Shown in pieces: positions 7,941 through 17,599 of a stretch of DNA of 29,339 nucleotides. The stretch spans positions 1-29,339 of the forward strand of contig CALJKJ010000001.1 in NCBI GenBank assembly GCA_937973685.1, written 5' to 3'. The notes beneath the pieces were generated by a model. That model was not told the origin of the DNA. It searched no databases and saw only the letters and a program-made list of their open reading frames with translations. The position numbers and the translations under genes are program-made. Position 1 is the stretch's first letter. Every line of letters begins with the position of its first letter. The stretch comes from an uncultured Flavobacteriales bacterium. GTDB taxonomy: Bacteria; Bacteroidota; Bacteroidia; Flavobacteriales_D; Crocinitomicaceae.

Positions 7941-8579
7941 TTAGTTAACCACTAATTTATATCCTGGAAATTTTGCTTTATCAAAAACAAATTTTGAATC
8001 TTCGATAACCGGATTTGACGTGAATTTTGTTATTGCATAAGTCATCACTGTTCCATCTTTCGATTTCAAAACCGCTTTCTTCAATTCGTTATCGTCTTTA
8101 GCGATGTACAAGATTATTGTATGATAAGATGCTTTTTGTGGTGCTTTTGGATACAAATAAATGACATGTACTTTTTCACCATTCAATACTTCTTCTTTTT
8201 CGTATTTATTTTTGAAACCAGTTTCCCACATGGTCATCAACTTCTTTGGATTCATTGACTCTTCATCGTCATCATCCGCATTTGATTGGTATACTTTTTT
8301 ATCCTCTTTAACAACTGTCCAAGTCTTCAAGCCATTTGAAATGATTGTATTATCACCATAAATAGCAGAGAATTTATCACCTTTCACCCAACCTTTACCA
8401 ATTTCAGTTGAATTTGCACCTGAAGCCGTATTCTTGATGGTTGCTGAAAACTCCACATAAAACGATTTTTGTGCTTTAATTTTAGCTGATAACTTGTCTA
8501 AAATTACATCAGCTTTCGCATCTTGAGAGAAACTAACACTACTAACTAATAGCGTTAAAAAGAAAAATAATTTTTTCAT
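7941..8579 (-). CDS. lolA: Outer-membrane lipoprotein carrier LolA family protein
   Basis: The 212-residue protein starts at the ATG at 8579 with MKKLFFFLTL and a signal peptide cleaved about after residue 18 (SFS|QDA). A longer in-frame reading from 8618 would bury this signal and need a non-ATG start. The mature part has the LolA-type beta-barrel pattern: a helix with LDKLSAKIKAQKSFYVEF, then alternating strands with GKGWVKGDKFSA, ISNGLKTWTV and a C-terminal FVFDKAKFPG. It should carry lipoproteins across the periplasm from LolCDE to the outer membrane. An acidic DDDDEES stretch in the middle is unusual. It follows ftsK by 64 bases, where a minus-strand GATATTTG at 8597-8604 is a near-match to the -7 box. 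The ftsK-lolA order is also known from Enterobacteria. Confidence 0.85.
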   Translation of the reverse strand: MKKLFFFLTLLVSSVSFSQDAKADVILDKLSAKIKAQKSFYVEFSATIKNTASGANSTEIGKGWVKGDKFSAIYGDNTIISNGLKTWTVVKEDKKVYQSNADDDDEESMNPKKLMTMWETGFKNKYEKEEVLNGEKVHVIYLYPKAPQKASYHTIILYIAKDDNELKKAVLKSKDGTVMTYAITKFTSNPVIEDSKFVFDKAKFPGYKLVVN

Positions 8580-8643
8580 GTTTATTAATTTGTTTGCAAA
8601 TATCACAAATTGTGCCAAAACAACGAGTAGTTATGAAAAAGAT

Positions 8644-11205
8644 TTATGAAATTCCTTTTGCACGTAAAAACTCTTCCAAACTTTCGATATCAGAGAATAG
8701 TACTTCACGTGCTTTACTTCCTTGGAAAGGCCCGATAATTCCGTAACCTTCTAATTGATCTACAATGCGACCTGCACGGTTGTAACCCAATTTCAATTTG
8801 CGTTGCAACAACGATGCTGATCCTTGATTGTTGATGACTACGATACGAGCAGCGTCAGCAAACATTGAATCAATATCTTCTAGATCCAATTCTTTGTCAT
8901 TATCTGCTTCTGCCCCAACATATTCAGGAAGCAACAAGGCATCTGGATACGCACGTTGTCCGCCAATAAATTTACAAATATCCTCTACTTCTGGTGTATC
9001 TGCAAAACCACATTGCACACGAATCAAATCTTGACCCAATGAAATCAACATGTCACCTCTACCAATTAATTGATCGGCACCAGAAGTATCTAAAATGGTA
9101 CGTGAATCGATTTTAGACAACACACGGAAAGCAATACGAGCAGGGAAATTGGCTTTGATCATTCCCGTAATTACATTTACCGATGGACGTTGTGTTGCAA
9201 CAATTAAGTGAATACCAATTGCACGTGCAAGTTGTGCCAAACGAGCAATCGGGTGTTCCACTTCTTTACCAGCAGTCATAATCAAATCGGCAAACTCATC
9301 GATTAAAACAACGATATACGGTAAATATCGGTGTCCTTTTTCAGGATTTAAACGGCGTGAAATAAACTTCGCATTGTATTCTTTGATGGTACGTACTTCA
9401 GCTTCTTTCAACAGTTCGTAGCGTTGATCCATTTCAATACACAACGAATTCAAGGTATTGACAACTTTCGATGTATCTGTAATAATTGCATCCTCTTCAC
9501 CAGGCAATTTTGCTAAAAAGTGACGTTCGATTCGATTATATAGTGTCAACTCGACTTTTTTCGGGTCAACCAAGACAAATTTTACTTGAGCAGGGTGTTT
9601 TTTATACAAGATCGAAACCAAAATAGCATTCAATCCAACTGATTTTCCTTGCCCCGTAGCTCCAGCAACCAATAAATGCGGAGCCTTTGTTAAGTCGAAC
9701 GTATACGTTTCATTAGTAATTGTTTTCCCCATTACAATTGGCAATTCGTAATCGGAGTTTTGGAATTTCTCAGAAGCAATTAGCGAACGCATGGAAACCA
9801 TGTCAGGACTACTATTTGGCACTTCGATACCAATTGTTCCTTTTCCTGGAATTGGTGCTATAATTCGAATACCAAGTGCTGATAAGCTCAATGCGATATC
9901 ATCTTCCAAGTTTTTGATTTTGGAAATACGCACACCTGGTGCTGGTACGATTTCATACAACGTAACTGTTGGACCAACTGTAGCCTTGATTTTGGCAATA
10001 TCAATTTTATAATGCGAAAGCGTTTCAACAATTTTGTTCTTGTTGTCTTCTAATTCTTGTTTGTTAATCGACACTTGGCCAGAACCATATTCTTTCAACA
10101 AATCAACTGGAGGTAAAACATAACCAGACAATTCAAGTGTCGGATCGTAATCGCCAAATTCTTTTTGAATGGACGATAATTGATCTTCATCTAACGATTT
10201 ATCTGTTTCTGCTATTGTAACGTCAAAATCAGTATCGGGCAAATCATTGATTATTGGCGCAACTTGCACAGCTTCAATGGCATCATTCAATTCCATTTCT
10301 AGTTCCTCATCACCAGCCCGCTCTGCACCTTTGTGAATTACGACAAAACTATCTTCTTCGTCATCATCTAATTCCAACAACGAGTCTTCCTCTTCTTCAT
10401 CAAATAGAATCTCGTTTGCTTCCGCTTCTTTTTGAATTTGATCGTCTTTGATTGTGTTCACAACATGAATATCTGCAGGATGAAAAGCATTCAATGTTTC
10501 GTCTTCATCGGACTCTTCAAACATATTTGAACCGCTTTTGAATTTACCCAAAAACGAACCAAAATCAACATTGAATAATACGATGAGGTTCACCCACAAC
10601 AAAGCCAAAATGACTACAAATCCACCGATGCTACCAATTGACAACAACATCCATTGATTAATCATGAAACCAAACGTTCCACCTAAATAATCAACTTTAT
10701 CAACAAAATAACCCAAGAAAATGGACGACCATATCATGAACAGAAATGAAATGGAAAAACTGCGTGCGATTGGCAACAAGTGAATGGACAACATCCATTT
10801 GAATCCAATGAGAAAAATCATAAAAATGATAGCGAAAGAAGAAATACCGAACCAACGATAGAAATAGAGATGAGACATCCACGCACCAAATTTACCAAAC
10901 CAATTGGCTACCGGTTCTGGATTTCCATCAAACAAAAAGCTGAATAAATTAGTATCTAAAACACGATCTTGATCTACTTGCCAAGTGAAAAAATAGGAAA
11001 AGCATGCCAAAAATGAAAAGAATGAAAACAAGACAAAAGCTATACCCAATATTGTACGAACGCGTTTTTTATCAATACGCTCGCCTATTTTGAATAATGA
11101 TTTTTTTGAAGTGCTATCATTTGCAACTACTTTTTCTTTTTTACGAGAGGAAGCTGTTGGTTTGTCAGCCCCATCGTTTTGTATGAATTCGTTTTTTACC
11201 GCCAT
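8644..11205 (-). CDS. ftsK: DNA translocase FtsK/SpoIIIE
   Basis: The 853-residue protein pumps chromosomal DNA through the closing division septum and promotes dimer resolution. A charged N-terminus is followed by four membrane helices between about residues 50 and 215. An acidic linker (about 228-350) is rich in Asp and Glu. The motor domain follows: the alpha part from about 355, Walker A GATGQGKS (515-522), Walker B VVLIDEFAD with D636, and ATQRPSVNVITG near 670. The winged-helix gamma domain, which reads the chromosome-orienting sites, covers about 785-853 (GSASLLQRKLKLGYNRAGRI). The linker is short compared with the E. coli protein, as usual in this phylum. The start is an ATG at 11205. 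The upstream secreted-protein gene ends 87 bases before it. Confidence 0.96.
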   Translation of the reverse strand: MAVKNEFIQNDGADKPTASSRKKEKVVANDSTSKKSLFKIGERIDKKRVRTILGIAFVLFSFFSFLACFSYFFTWQVDQDRVLDTNLFSFLFDGNPEPVANWFGKFGAWMSHLYFYRWFGISSFAIIFMIFLIGFKWMLSIHLLPIARSFSISFLFMIWSSIFLGYFVDKVDYLGGTFGFMINQWMLLSIGSIGGFVVILALLWVNLIVLFNVDFGSFLGKFKSGSNMFEESDEDETLNAFHPADIHVVNTIKDDQIQKEAEANEILFDEEEEDSLLELDDDEEDSFVVIHKGAERAGDEELEMELNDAIEAVQVAPIINDLPDTDFDVTIAETDKSLDEDQLSSIQKEFGDYDPTLELSGYVLPPVDLLKEYGSGQVSINKQELEDNKNKIVETLSHYKIDIAKIKATVGPTVTLYEIVPAPGVRISKIKNLEDDIALSLSALGIRIIAPIPGKGTIGIEVPNSSPDMVSMRSLIASEKFQNSDYELPIVMGKTITNETYTFDLTKAPHLLVAGATGQGKSVGLNAILVSILYKKHPAQVKFVLVDPKKVELTLYNRIERHFLAKLPGEEDAIITDTSKVVNTLNSLCIEMDQRYELLKEAEVRTIKEYNAKFISRRLNPEKGHRYLPYIVVLIDEFADLIMTAGKEVEHPIARLAQLARAIGIHLIVATQRPSVNVITGMIKANFPARIAFRVLSKIDSRTILDTSGADQLIGRGDMLISLGQDLIRVQCGFADTPEVEDICKFIGGQRAYPDALLLPEYVGAEADNDKELDLEDIDSMFADAARIVVINNQGSASLLQRKLKLGYNRAGRIVDQLEGYGIIGPFQGSKAREVLFSDIESLEEFLRAKGIS

Positions 11206-11292
11206 TATATTATTAACTATCTTACGAAGGTACGATTGAAAAACCTTGAAAAATCACTAAAAACAAGGAACTATAAACAGTTGTTTGTTAGT

Positions 11293-11922
11293 TTAGTTAT
11301 TATTGAGCGAACTCATGAACTCTTCAAATGTAACTTTCTTGTAATCAGAAGGAATGCCAAACATGTTTTTATCCAAAACTTGTGCTTCGTATTGCACCAA
11401 TTGGTAATGAATCAAACCGTTTTGTGAAGGCAAAAAATAATCCAAGGCCAATCCTGGAATATCTTGATAAACTTCAATGTATTTATTTGGAATCTTTTTT
11501 GCAAAATAACAAACATATCCCATCGGAGCGCCAACATCTGTAATTTTGTATTTTTTACAGCGAATGCCATTGATTTTTTTACTGCCAATAAGTTTTTTAA
11601 CCGTATAATTCAATGATGTATCTTTACTTTTTTTGGCCAGATCTGTGCGAATTGCAAATTTCTGTCCGTCCATAGCTAACAACAAATATGCTTTATTCAA
11701 AACCATGTGACGGATATAAACCTGCTTTCCAAATGGACCGCCTTGCGTTTCAACTCGCACCATCGTGTCGTTTGTATACACAACTACTTGCCAATGATTT
11801 TGGGGGCTCATCGTATCAGCTGACAACAAATCAACTTTATAAACCAACATACCACTCAACTGAGCTTGTGCGCTTTTTGCAAACAGAAAAAAAATACTAA
11901 CGAATAAAACAACAACTTTCAT
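11293..11922 (-). CDS. Secreted protein of unknown function (DUF4412-like pattern)
   Basis: Starting from the ATG at 11922 the protein has 209 residues with a signal peptide (MKVVVLFVSIFFLF, cleaved near AQA|Q). A longer frame begins at a GTG two codons upstream. The mature part is beta-rich, with a repeated pattern of short strands. A K-K-I-x-G-x-x-C-K-K-Y segment followed by a GYVCYFA strand resembles DUF4412 and related periplasmic proteins of Bacteroidota. The product is probably periplasmic or attached to the outer membrane; there is no lipobox. It precedes ftsK and lolA on the same strand and could share a transcript. Function is unknown and the domain match is from memory of the pattern only. 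Confidence 0.6.
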   Translation of the reverse strand: MKVVVLFVSIFFLFAKSAQAQLSGMLVYKVDLLSADTMSPQNHWQVVVYTNDTMVRVETQGGPFGKQVYIRHMVLNKAYLLLAMDGQKFAIRTDLAKKSKDTSLNYTVKKLIGSKKINGIRCKKYKITDVGAPMGYVCYFAKKIPNKYIEVYQDIPGLALDYFLPSQNGLIHYQLVQYEAQVLDKNMFGIPSDYKKVTFEEFMSSLNNN

Positions 11923-12017
11923 TTCCACTAATTGATACTGTAAAAATACATTTTTTAAAGCAGGTTACATCGGTTGATAAAAATGGATAAATTCCTACTC
12001 ATCTACCATTGTTTTTG

Positions 12018-12048
12018 TTGCGACTCTGAATGGCAAAGTGTATTTTTG
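12018..12048 (+). promoter_or_regulatory. Promoter of the arginase-argS operon
   Basis: A TTG at 12018-12020 is followed after 20 bases by TATTTTTG at 12041-12048, a full match to the TTG-N(19-21)-TAnnTTTG promoter of Bacteroidota. The ATG at 12068 follows after 19 bases. An in-frame GTG at 12038 overlaps this promoter and is therefore not the start. Confidence 0.7.
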
Positions 12049-12067
12049 TGCTGCTAAATGCACGTTT

Positions 12068-13024
12068 ATGAATCGAAAAATTGAACTACTCATAAATACT
12101 TCTGAATTAACAGCAGGAACAAGAGGAGCATCTCTTGGACCAGGAGCCATTATGACTGCTGCGCGAAAAAACGGAAGTGATTTTTTTGGAAGATATCCTT
12201 CGCATGTACTCCCCGACTTTAATGCATCACTGGATTCCCCAACAAGTACTCCTTACGCAAAATACATTTCGGAGTACACGCACGTATTCAATACTATTGC
12301 AGCTGCAGTAAAAAATAAGATTTCCGAAGGTTGTTTTCCAATTGTACTAGCAGCCGACCACGGTTCTGCAGCTGGAACAATTGCAGGAATAAAAGCAGCC
12401 AATCCTTCAAAAAAACTTGGCGTTGTTTGGATCGATGCACACGGTGATTTACATTCTCCATATACGACACCATCTGGAAACATGCATGGAATGCCTTTGG
12501 CTATTTGTTTGAACACGATTAATCCAGATAAAGTAAAAAACGATTTGGATGAAAACACAGCTAAACAATGGGCAGATTTGTGTCAATCGCATGGGATTGC
12601 TCCAAAAATAACACCGGAAAACCTTGTTTTCGTTGGGGTACGCGATACCGAGTTAGAAGAAGACCATTTGATTTCATCGCTTGCAATTACCAACCACACC
12701 ATCGAAGATGTTCGTGAAAATGGTATCTCAGCAATTGCAAGTCAAATACTAACGCAACTGAGTGATTGCGATGCGATTTACATTTCATTTGATGTCGATT
12801 CAATGGATCCACACAGTACTTCATTTGGAACGGGTACTCCTGTTGGAAATGGTCTTTTCCCTGAAGAAGCTACCGAATTATTATCCCTACTCGTTCAGAA
12901 CGAAAAAACAGTTTGTCTCGAAATTGTGGAAGTAAATCCCTGTTTGGACAATAAATTAAATACAATGGCAGAAACAACTTTTGAAATATTAAACAGTGTT
13001 GTTGACGCAATTACGAATAACTAA
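12068..13024 (+). CDS. rocF: Arginase (ureohydrolase family)
   Basis: The 318-residue enzyme should hydrolyse arginine to ornithine and urea using two manganese ions. All six metal ligands are seen: H98 in ADHGS, D123, H125 and D127 in DAHGDLH, and D242 and D244 in SFDVDSMDP. The substrate segment TTPSGNMHGMPLA and the C-terminal EVNPCLDNK match arginase better than agmatinase or formimidoylglutamase. After the third ligand it has DLH where animal and Bacillus arginases have DLN or DIN; that Asn contacts the carboxylate of arginine, so specificity may be altered. It has its own promoter and is followed after 7 bases by argS. Arginase is the best call; another ureohydrolase activity is possible. 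Confidence 0.85.
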   Translation: MNRKIELLINTSELTAGTRGASLGPGAIMTAARKNGSDFFGRYPSHVLPDFNASLDSPTSTPYAKYISEYTHVFNTIAAAVKNKISEGCFPIVLAADHGSAAGTIAGIKAANPSKKLGVVWIDAHGDLHSPYTTPSGNMHGMPLAICLNTINPDKVKNDLDENTAKQWADLCQSHGIAPKITPENLVFVGVRDTELEEDHLISSLAITNHTIEDVRENGISAIASQILTQLSDCDAIYISFDVDSMDPHSTSFGTGTPVGNGLFPEEATELLSLLVQNEKTVCLEIVEVNPCLDNKLNTMAETTFEILNSVVDAITNN

Positions 13025-13031
13025 CTTTCTA

Positions 13032-14927
13032 ATGGAAACTAAAATTAAAGCATCTTTGTTAGCGCATTTTCACTCACTTTTTGAAGTGGAAATAACCGAG
13101 CAATTAGTTCAATTTCAAAAAACAAAAAAAGAATTCAAGGGCGACACAACGCTTGTTTTATTTCCATTTTTAAAATTAACTGGTCAAAATCCTGCAGCAA
13201 TCGGAGCGAAAATTGGCGAATTATTAAAAACTGAATTATCCTTAATTGCAGACTTCAACGTTGTTGGTGGTTTTTTAAACATGAGTTTTTCAGATGATTA
13301 CTGGAAAGCACAATTACTCGCGTGTTATTCGGATAAATCTTTTGGTTTTCTTGCACCAGCTTCGAAACCTGCAATCATGGTGGAGTATTCTTCCCCAAAC
13401 ACCAACAAACCTTTACACCTTGGACATTTACGTAACAATTTCTTGGGCTATTCTGTTGCTGAAATTCTAAAAGCTGCTGGACACGAGGTAATTAAAACAC
13501 AAATCATAAACGATCGTGGAATTCATATTTGCAAAAGCATGTTGGCTTGGCAAAAATTTTCACCAATCAATGAAAAAGGAGAACGTGAAACACCTCAAAA
13601 CACTGGATTAAAAGGTGATAAATTAGTCGGGAAATACTACGTTGAATTTGACAAACAATTCAATGCTGAAGCAAAAGCAATCATCGGATTGTGGGAAAAC
13701 AAAGCGTTTGACGGATTTTCAACTGCTACAGTTGAGAAATTCAATGAATTTACTGCTGCAAAAATTGGAAAAGACGAAAAAGCTTGTGCTGGTCTCGATG
13801 ATAAAATCAAAGAATTAGCCAAAAACGAAACCAATTTGTTGCGTGAGGCGAAAGATTTACTTGTTCGTTGGGAAGGTCGTGATCCAGAAGTTTACTTGCT
13901 TTGGACAACCATGAACGGCTGGGTTTATGCCGGATTTGAAGAGACCTACAAAAAAATGGGCGTGAATTTCGATCGCTTGTATTACGAATCTGATACGTTT
14001 ATTTTAGGAAAAGATATCGTAAACGAGGGCTTGGCGAAAGGTGTTTTTTATCAAAAAGAAGATAGTTCTGTTTGGGTTGACTTAACCGACGAAGGACTCG
14101 ATCACAAATTATTATTGCGTTCTGACGGCACTTCTGTTTATATGACGCAGGATTTAGGAACTGCTGTTGATCGTTTTAACGACTATCCGCAGTTAACTGG
14201 AATACTTTACACCGTTGGTAACGAACAAGATTACCATTTCAAAGTTTTGTTTTTGATTCTTGCAAAAATGGGGTATTCGTGGGCTAAATCGTGTTACCAT
14301 ATTTCCTATGGAATGGTTGATTTACCTTCTGGTAAAATGAAATCACGCGAAGGAACTGTTGTCGATGCAGATGATTTAATGGATGAAATTGTTGCGAGTG
14401 CCAAAGAAATGACATCCGAACGTGGACACATCGAAGGCATGAGTGATGAAGAGAAAAACAATCTTTTCCAAACTATTGGAATGGGTGGTTTGAAGTATTA
14501 CTTACTCAAAGTTGATCCAAAAAAACGCATGTTATTCGATCCAGCAGAATCGATTGAATTGAACGGACATACTGGACCATTTATTCAATATGCTTATGCG
14601 CGCATTCAATCGTTGCTTTCAAAGGCTGGTTCTTTTGAATTCGATGCTACAGCAACAATGAACGATGCGGAGAAAGAAGTCGTAAAACAATTAGCGCTCT
14701 ACCCTGCTATTATTGAAGATGCGGCAACCAATTTCTCTCCTGCTATTATTGCTAATTATACGTATGAATTAGTGAAGTTGTACAATCAATTTTACCAATC
14801 GATTTATATTTTACAGGAAGAAGACGCAGCCATCAAATCATTGCGTTTGACATTAAGTGAAAGCGTTGCAAACGTTATTTCGAGTTCAATGAGCTTGTTA
14901 GGAATCAACGTTCCAAAACGGATGTAA
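13032..14927 (+). CDS. argS: Arginyl-tRNA synthetase
   Basis: The 631-residue class I enzyme charges tRNA-Arg. The N-terminal additional domain is followed by EYSSPNTNKPLHLGHLRNN, which holds the HIGH-type motif HLGH (129-132). The KMSKS counterpart is GKMKSREGT (435-441). The C-terminal DALR anticodon-binding domain begins near GHTGPFIQYAYARIQSLL. An extra charged segment between about residues 175 and 290 makes it longer than the roughly 580 residues of E. coli ArgS; I believe this is normal in Bacteroidota. The start is the ATG at 13032, seven bases after the arginase stop; an upstream in-frame GTG lies inside the arginase gene. The two genes share one promoter and end at a strong terminator. 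Confidence 0.95.
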   Translation: METKIKASLLAHFHSLFEVEITEQLVQFQKTKKEFKGDTTLVLFPFLKLTGQNPAAIGAKIGELLKTELSLIADFNVVGGFLNMSFSDDYWKAQLLACYSDKSFGFLAPASKPAIMVEYSSPNTNKPLHLGHLRNNFLGYSVAEILKAAGHEVIKTQIINDRGIHICKSMLAWQKFSPINEKGERETPQNTGLKGDKLVGKYYVEFDKQFNAEAKAIIGLWENKAFDGFSTATVEKFNEFTAAKIGKDEKACAGLDDKIKELAKNETNLLREAKDLLVRWEGRDPEVYLLWTTMNGWVYAGFEETYKKMGVNFDRLYYESDTFILGKDIVNEGLAKGVFYQKEDSSVWVDLTDEGLDHKLLLRSDGTSVYMTQDLGTAVDRFNDYPQLTGILYTVGNEQDYHFKVLFLILAKMGYSWAKSCYHISYGMVDLPSGKMKSREGTVVDADDLMDEIVASAKEMTSERGHIEGMSDEEKNNLFQTIGMGGLKYYLLKVDPKKRMLFDPAESIELNGHTGPFIQYAYARIQSLLSKAGSFEFDATATMNDAEKEVVKQLALYPAIIEDAATNFSPAIIANYTYELVKLYNQFYQSIYILQEEDAAIKSLRLTLSESVANVISSSMSLLGINVPKRM

Positions 14928-14945
14928 TCATAAAAAAGTTAACAT

Positions 14946-14981
14946 AAAAAAAGAGGTGACAAAATCACCTCTTTTTTTTTT
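14946..14981. terminator. Bidirectional terminator between argS and pheT
   Basis: The seven-base stem GAGGTGA/TCACCTC has a five-base loop CAAAA, with an A-run before and a ten-base T-run after. It lies between the convergent argS and pheT stops and can serve both strands. Confidence 0.92.
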
Positions 14982-14998
14982 CGTTTGTTTGAAAACGA

Positions 14999-17434
14999 TT
15001 ATGCTCTTAATTCAGCACCTAGTTTTGCAACTAATTCACTGTGAATTTGATTCATGATTTTATCTACTTGTTCGTCTTTCAATGTTTGTTCTGCATCTTG
15101 GAAAGTGAACGAAACGGCGTACGATTTTTTCCCTTCTGGCAAATTCTTTCCTTCGTACACATCAAACAAACCAACTTGTTGTAAGATTTTCTTATCGACT
15201 TTACGTGCAATTTCTTGAATGGCAGCAAATTTAACTTGTTGATCCAATAATAGCGAGAAATCTCTTCGTACAGCAAATGTTTTTGGCAATTCTTTTGCTT
15301 GTGTTTTTGCTAGCTTCAACGAGTCAATAAGCGCATCCCAGTCTAAATCAGCTACATATACGTCATTTTTAACACCGAAATGTTTGCGTGTTTTTGCATT
15401 AACCCAACCAATTGATCCAATCGATTTTTTCAACAAAGTCATTGAATATCCATCTTGAAGCAAGTCAGTTGATTCAAGTGTAACCTCGTTAAGTAATTGG
15501 TTTAATCCAAGACGTTCTAACAACGATATTACAATTCCTTTTAAGGTATAAAAACTTGATTTATCAGCAGTACTATTCCACGTTTCCGGGAGTTTACGAC
15601 CTGATACAACTAAAAGCAATCGTTTGTTTTCTTTGTATTCATTTGCGACTACTTTGTATACTTTTCCAAACTCCATCAATTTAACATCGGGATTTTGTCT
15701 GTTTTGGTTGTGCGCAACAGTTTCCAATGCTTGAAAAACCAAGGTTTGTCTCATGACAGCTAACTCTTGACTCAATGGATTTAATACTTGAACATTTTCA
15801 GCAGCAATCAATTGCGCACCTCCTAACTTTTCCGTATAAACTGGAGTAGTCAAGGAATTGTTCATCATTTCGTAAAAACCAAATCCTGCCAACATTTCAG
15901 AGACAGCAACGTTTAAACGCTCTAAATCGGGCTTATCAGCAAACAATAATGACGTGTTTAATTTCTCAGGTAACGGAATCAAATTGAAGCCGTAAATACG
16001 CAACACCTCTTCGATTACGTCAATTTCTCTATCCACATCGATGCGGTAATTTGGAACCAACAAATCAAACTTTTCCGACGTTTCAGTAGTGATTTCAAAA
16101 TCGAGTGCCAATAAAATTCGTTTGATTGTTTCACTCGGAATTTCGTGCCCTAACAATTGTTTGCAACGCGCTAAACGAAACTCAATTGTACGACGTTGAA
16201 CGGGAGTTGGATAAAAATCTGTTGGATTACTTGCGATTTTTGCGCCTGTAATTTCACATATCAATTGAGCAGCACGATGTAATGCATACGGAACCATATC
16301 AACATCTACCCCACGTTCAAAGCGGAAACTCGCGTCAGTTGATAATCCATGTCGTTTTGCAGATTTACGTACGCTAACTGGTTGAAAAAATGCAGCTTCT
16401 AACACAACTTCTGTTGTATCATCAGCTATTCCACTATCTTTTCCACCAAAAACACCAGCAATACAAAGTGGTTCTGAGGCATTTGCAATGATCAAATCTT
16501 CATTATCCAACGTGCGTTCAACTCCATCCAAGGTAATTAGTTTTTCACCTTTCTCAGCTGTACGAACAATTAATTGCTCCCCAACTTTCGCAGCATCAAA
16601 TGCATGTAGTGGTGTTCCTAATTCACGCATTACGTAATTGGTACAATCAACCACCGCATTTATCGGAGCGATTCCAACAGCACGCAGCCGATTTTGCATC
16701 CAAGCTGGAGAAGGTTTATTTGCAACATTCGTGAAAGTAAGTGTCATGTATCGCGGACAACGTTCTTGGTCCAATACTTGAACACTAACTGGTAAATCAC
16801 TTGTTTTAATAAGTGCATCTAACTCTTTTAATTTCAGTTTCTTATCAAGCGATTCGTGACAAGACAAATAAGCGTACACATCACGAGCAACACCAACATG
16901 ACCCATTGCGTCAGCTCTGTTTGGTGTCAATCCAATTTCAATTTGAACATCACTTTCCAATTGCAAATAATCAGCTGCAGGCGTTCCTACTTTTGCAGAA
17001 GGATCAAGCACCATGATTCCTGCGTGACTTTCCCCTAATCCTAATTCATCTTCAGCACACAACATACCAAACGATTCGACATCTCTAATTTTAGAGACTT
17101 TCATTTTCAAAGGTTGATCGGGTGTTGGATATAAAACAGCACCTACTTGCGCTAAAATAACTTTTTGACCAACTGCAACATTTGGAGCGCCACATACAAC
17201 TTGTACGATTTCGGTTCCATTATTTACCGTTGTAACTTTTAAACGATCTGCATTGGGATGTTGCTCACACGTCATCACTTCCGCAACGACAACATGTGCA
17301 AGTCCACCTTTTACAGCTTCAATAGTTTCAAAACCTTCTACTTCCAGACCAGTATCTGTCAATAAATGGTCTAATTCTTCAGGAGTAAACGTTTTTGGCA
17401 AAAATTCATTTAACCAATTGTATGAAATTTTCAT
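14999..17434 (-). CDS. pheT: Phenylalanyl-tRNA synthetase beta subunit
   Basis: The 811-residue beta chain forms the alpha2-beta2 enzyme that charges tRNA-Phe. It opens with MKISYNWLNEFLP and has an EMAP-type tRNA-binding fold at about 40-145 (CEQHPNADRLKV, CGAPNV). The B3/B4 editing region follows, with CTNYVMRELGTPLHAFD and ASFRFERGVD. Next come a B5 region and the catalytic-like core, ending in an FDX-ACB anticodon domain at about 717-811 (AVRRDFSLLLD, YAVSFTFQDAEQTL). Length is standard. The pheS gene for the alpha subunit is not in the window, which is usual in this phylum. It stands alone on the minus strand between convergent argS and the divergent acyltransferase operon. The start ATG lies at 17434. 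Confidence 0.97.
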   Translation of the reverse strand: MKISYNWLNEFLPKTFTPEELDHLLTDTGLEVEGFETIEAVKGGLAHVVVAEVMTCEQHPNADRLKVTTVNNGTEIVQVVCGAPNVAVGQKVILAQVGAVLYPTPDQPLKMKVSKIRDVESFGMLCAEDELGLGESHAGIMVLDPSAKVGTPAADYLQLESDVQIEIGLTPNRADAMGHVGVARDVYAYLSCHESLDKKLKLKELDALIKTSDLPVSVQVLDQERCPRYMTLTFTNVANKPSPAWMQNRLRAVGIAPINAVVDCTNYVMRELGTPLHAFDAAKVGEQLIVRTAEKGEKLITLDGVERTLDNEDLIIANASEPLCIAGVFGGKDSGIADDTTEVVLEAAFFQPVSVRKSAKRHGLSTDASFRFERGVDVDMVPYALHRAAQLICEITGAKIASNPTDFYPTPVQRRTIEFRLARCKQLLGHEIPSETIKRILLALDFEITTETSEKFDLLVPNYRIDVDREIDVIEEVLRIYGFNLIPLPEKLNTSLLFADKPDLERLNVAVSEMLAGFGFYEMMNNSLTTPVYTEKLGGAQLIAAENVQVLNPLSQELAVMRQTLVFQALETVAHNQNRQNPDVKLMEFGKVYKVVANEYKENKRLLLVVSGRKLPETWNSTADKSSFYTLKGIVISLLERLGLNQLLNEVTLESTDLLQDGYSMTLLKKSIGSIGWVNAKTRKHFGVKNDVYVADLDWDALIDSLKLAKTQAKELPKTFAVRRDFSLLLDQQVKFAAIQEIARKVDKKILQQVGLFDVYEGKNLPEGKKSYAVSFTFQDAEQTLKDEQVDKIMNQIHSELVAKLGAELRA

Positions 17435-17560
17435 GTATGCTATTTCAAAATATAGGCGCGAAAATACAAATTAATAGTGACTTTTTTAGCACCATATCGC
17501 TTTGGTTTAACGTTATTAAGCCAAAATTGTTGGCAACTTTCAATGATAATACAAGCTGAT

Positions 17561-17593
17561 TTTGTGAAATATGAAAGTGTCTTATTATCTTCG
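17561..17593 (+). promoter_or_regulatory. Promoter of the aminolipid acyltransferase operon
   Basis: TTTG at 17561-17564 is followed after 21 bases by TATCTTCG at 17586-17593, one mismatch from TAnnTTTG. The ATG at 17600 comes 6 bases later, so the transcript should have almost no leader. This also argues against in-frame starts upstream of 17593. Confidence 0.65.
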
Positions 17594-17599
17594 TGGCAC

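Noticed and set aside
12038..12067. GTG start 10 codons upstream for arginase
   Set aside because: The GTG overlaps the -7 box TATTTTTG, so it would lie outside the transcript.
17477..17599. N-terminal extension of the PlsC-like acyltransferase (41 more residues)
   Set aside because: It runs through the TTTG/TATCTTCG promoter and adds nothing that looks like the family's N-terminus; the ATG at 17600 is preferred.
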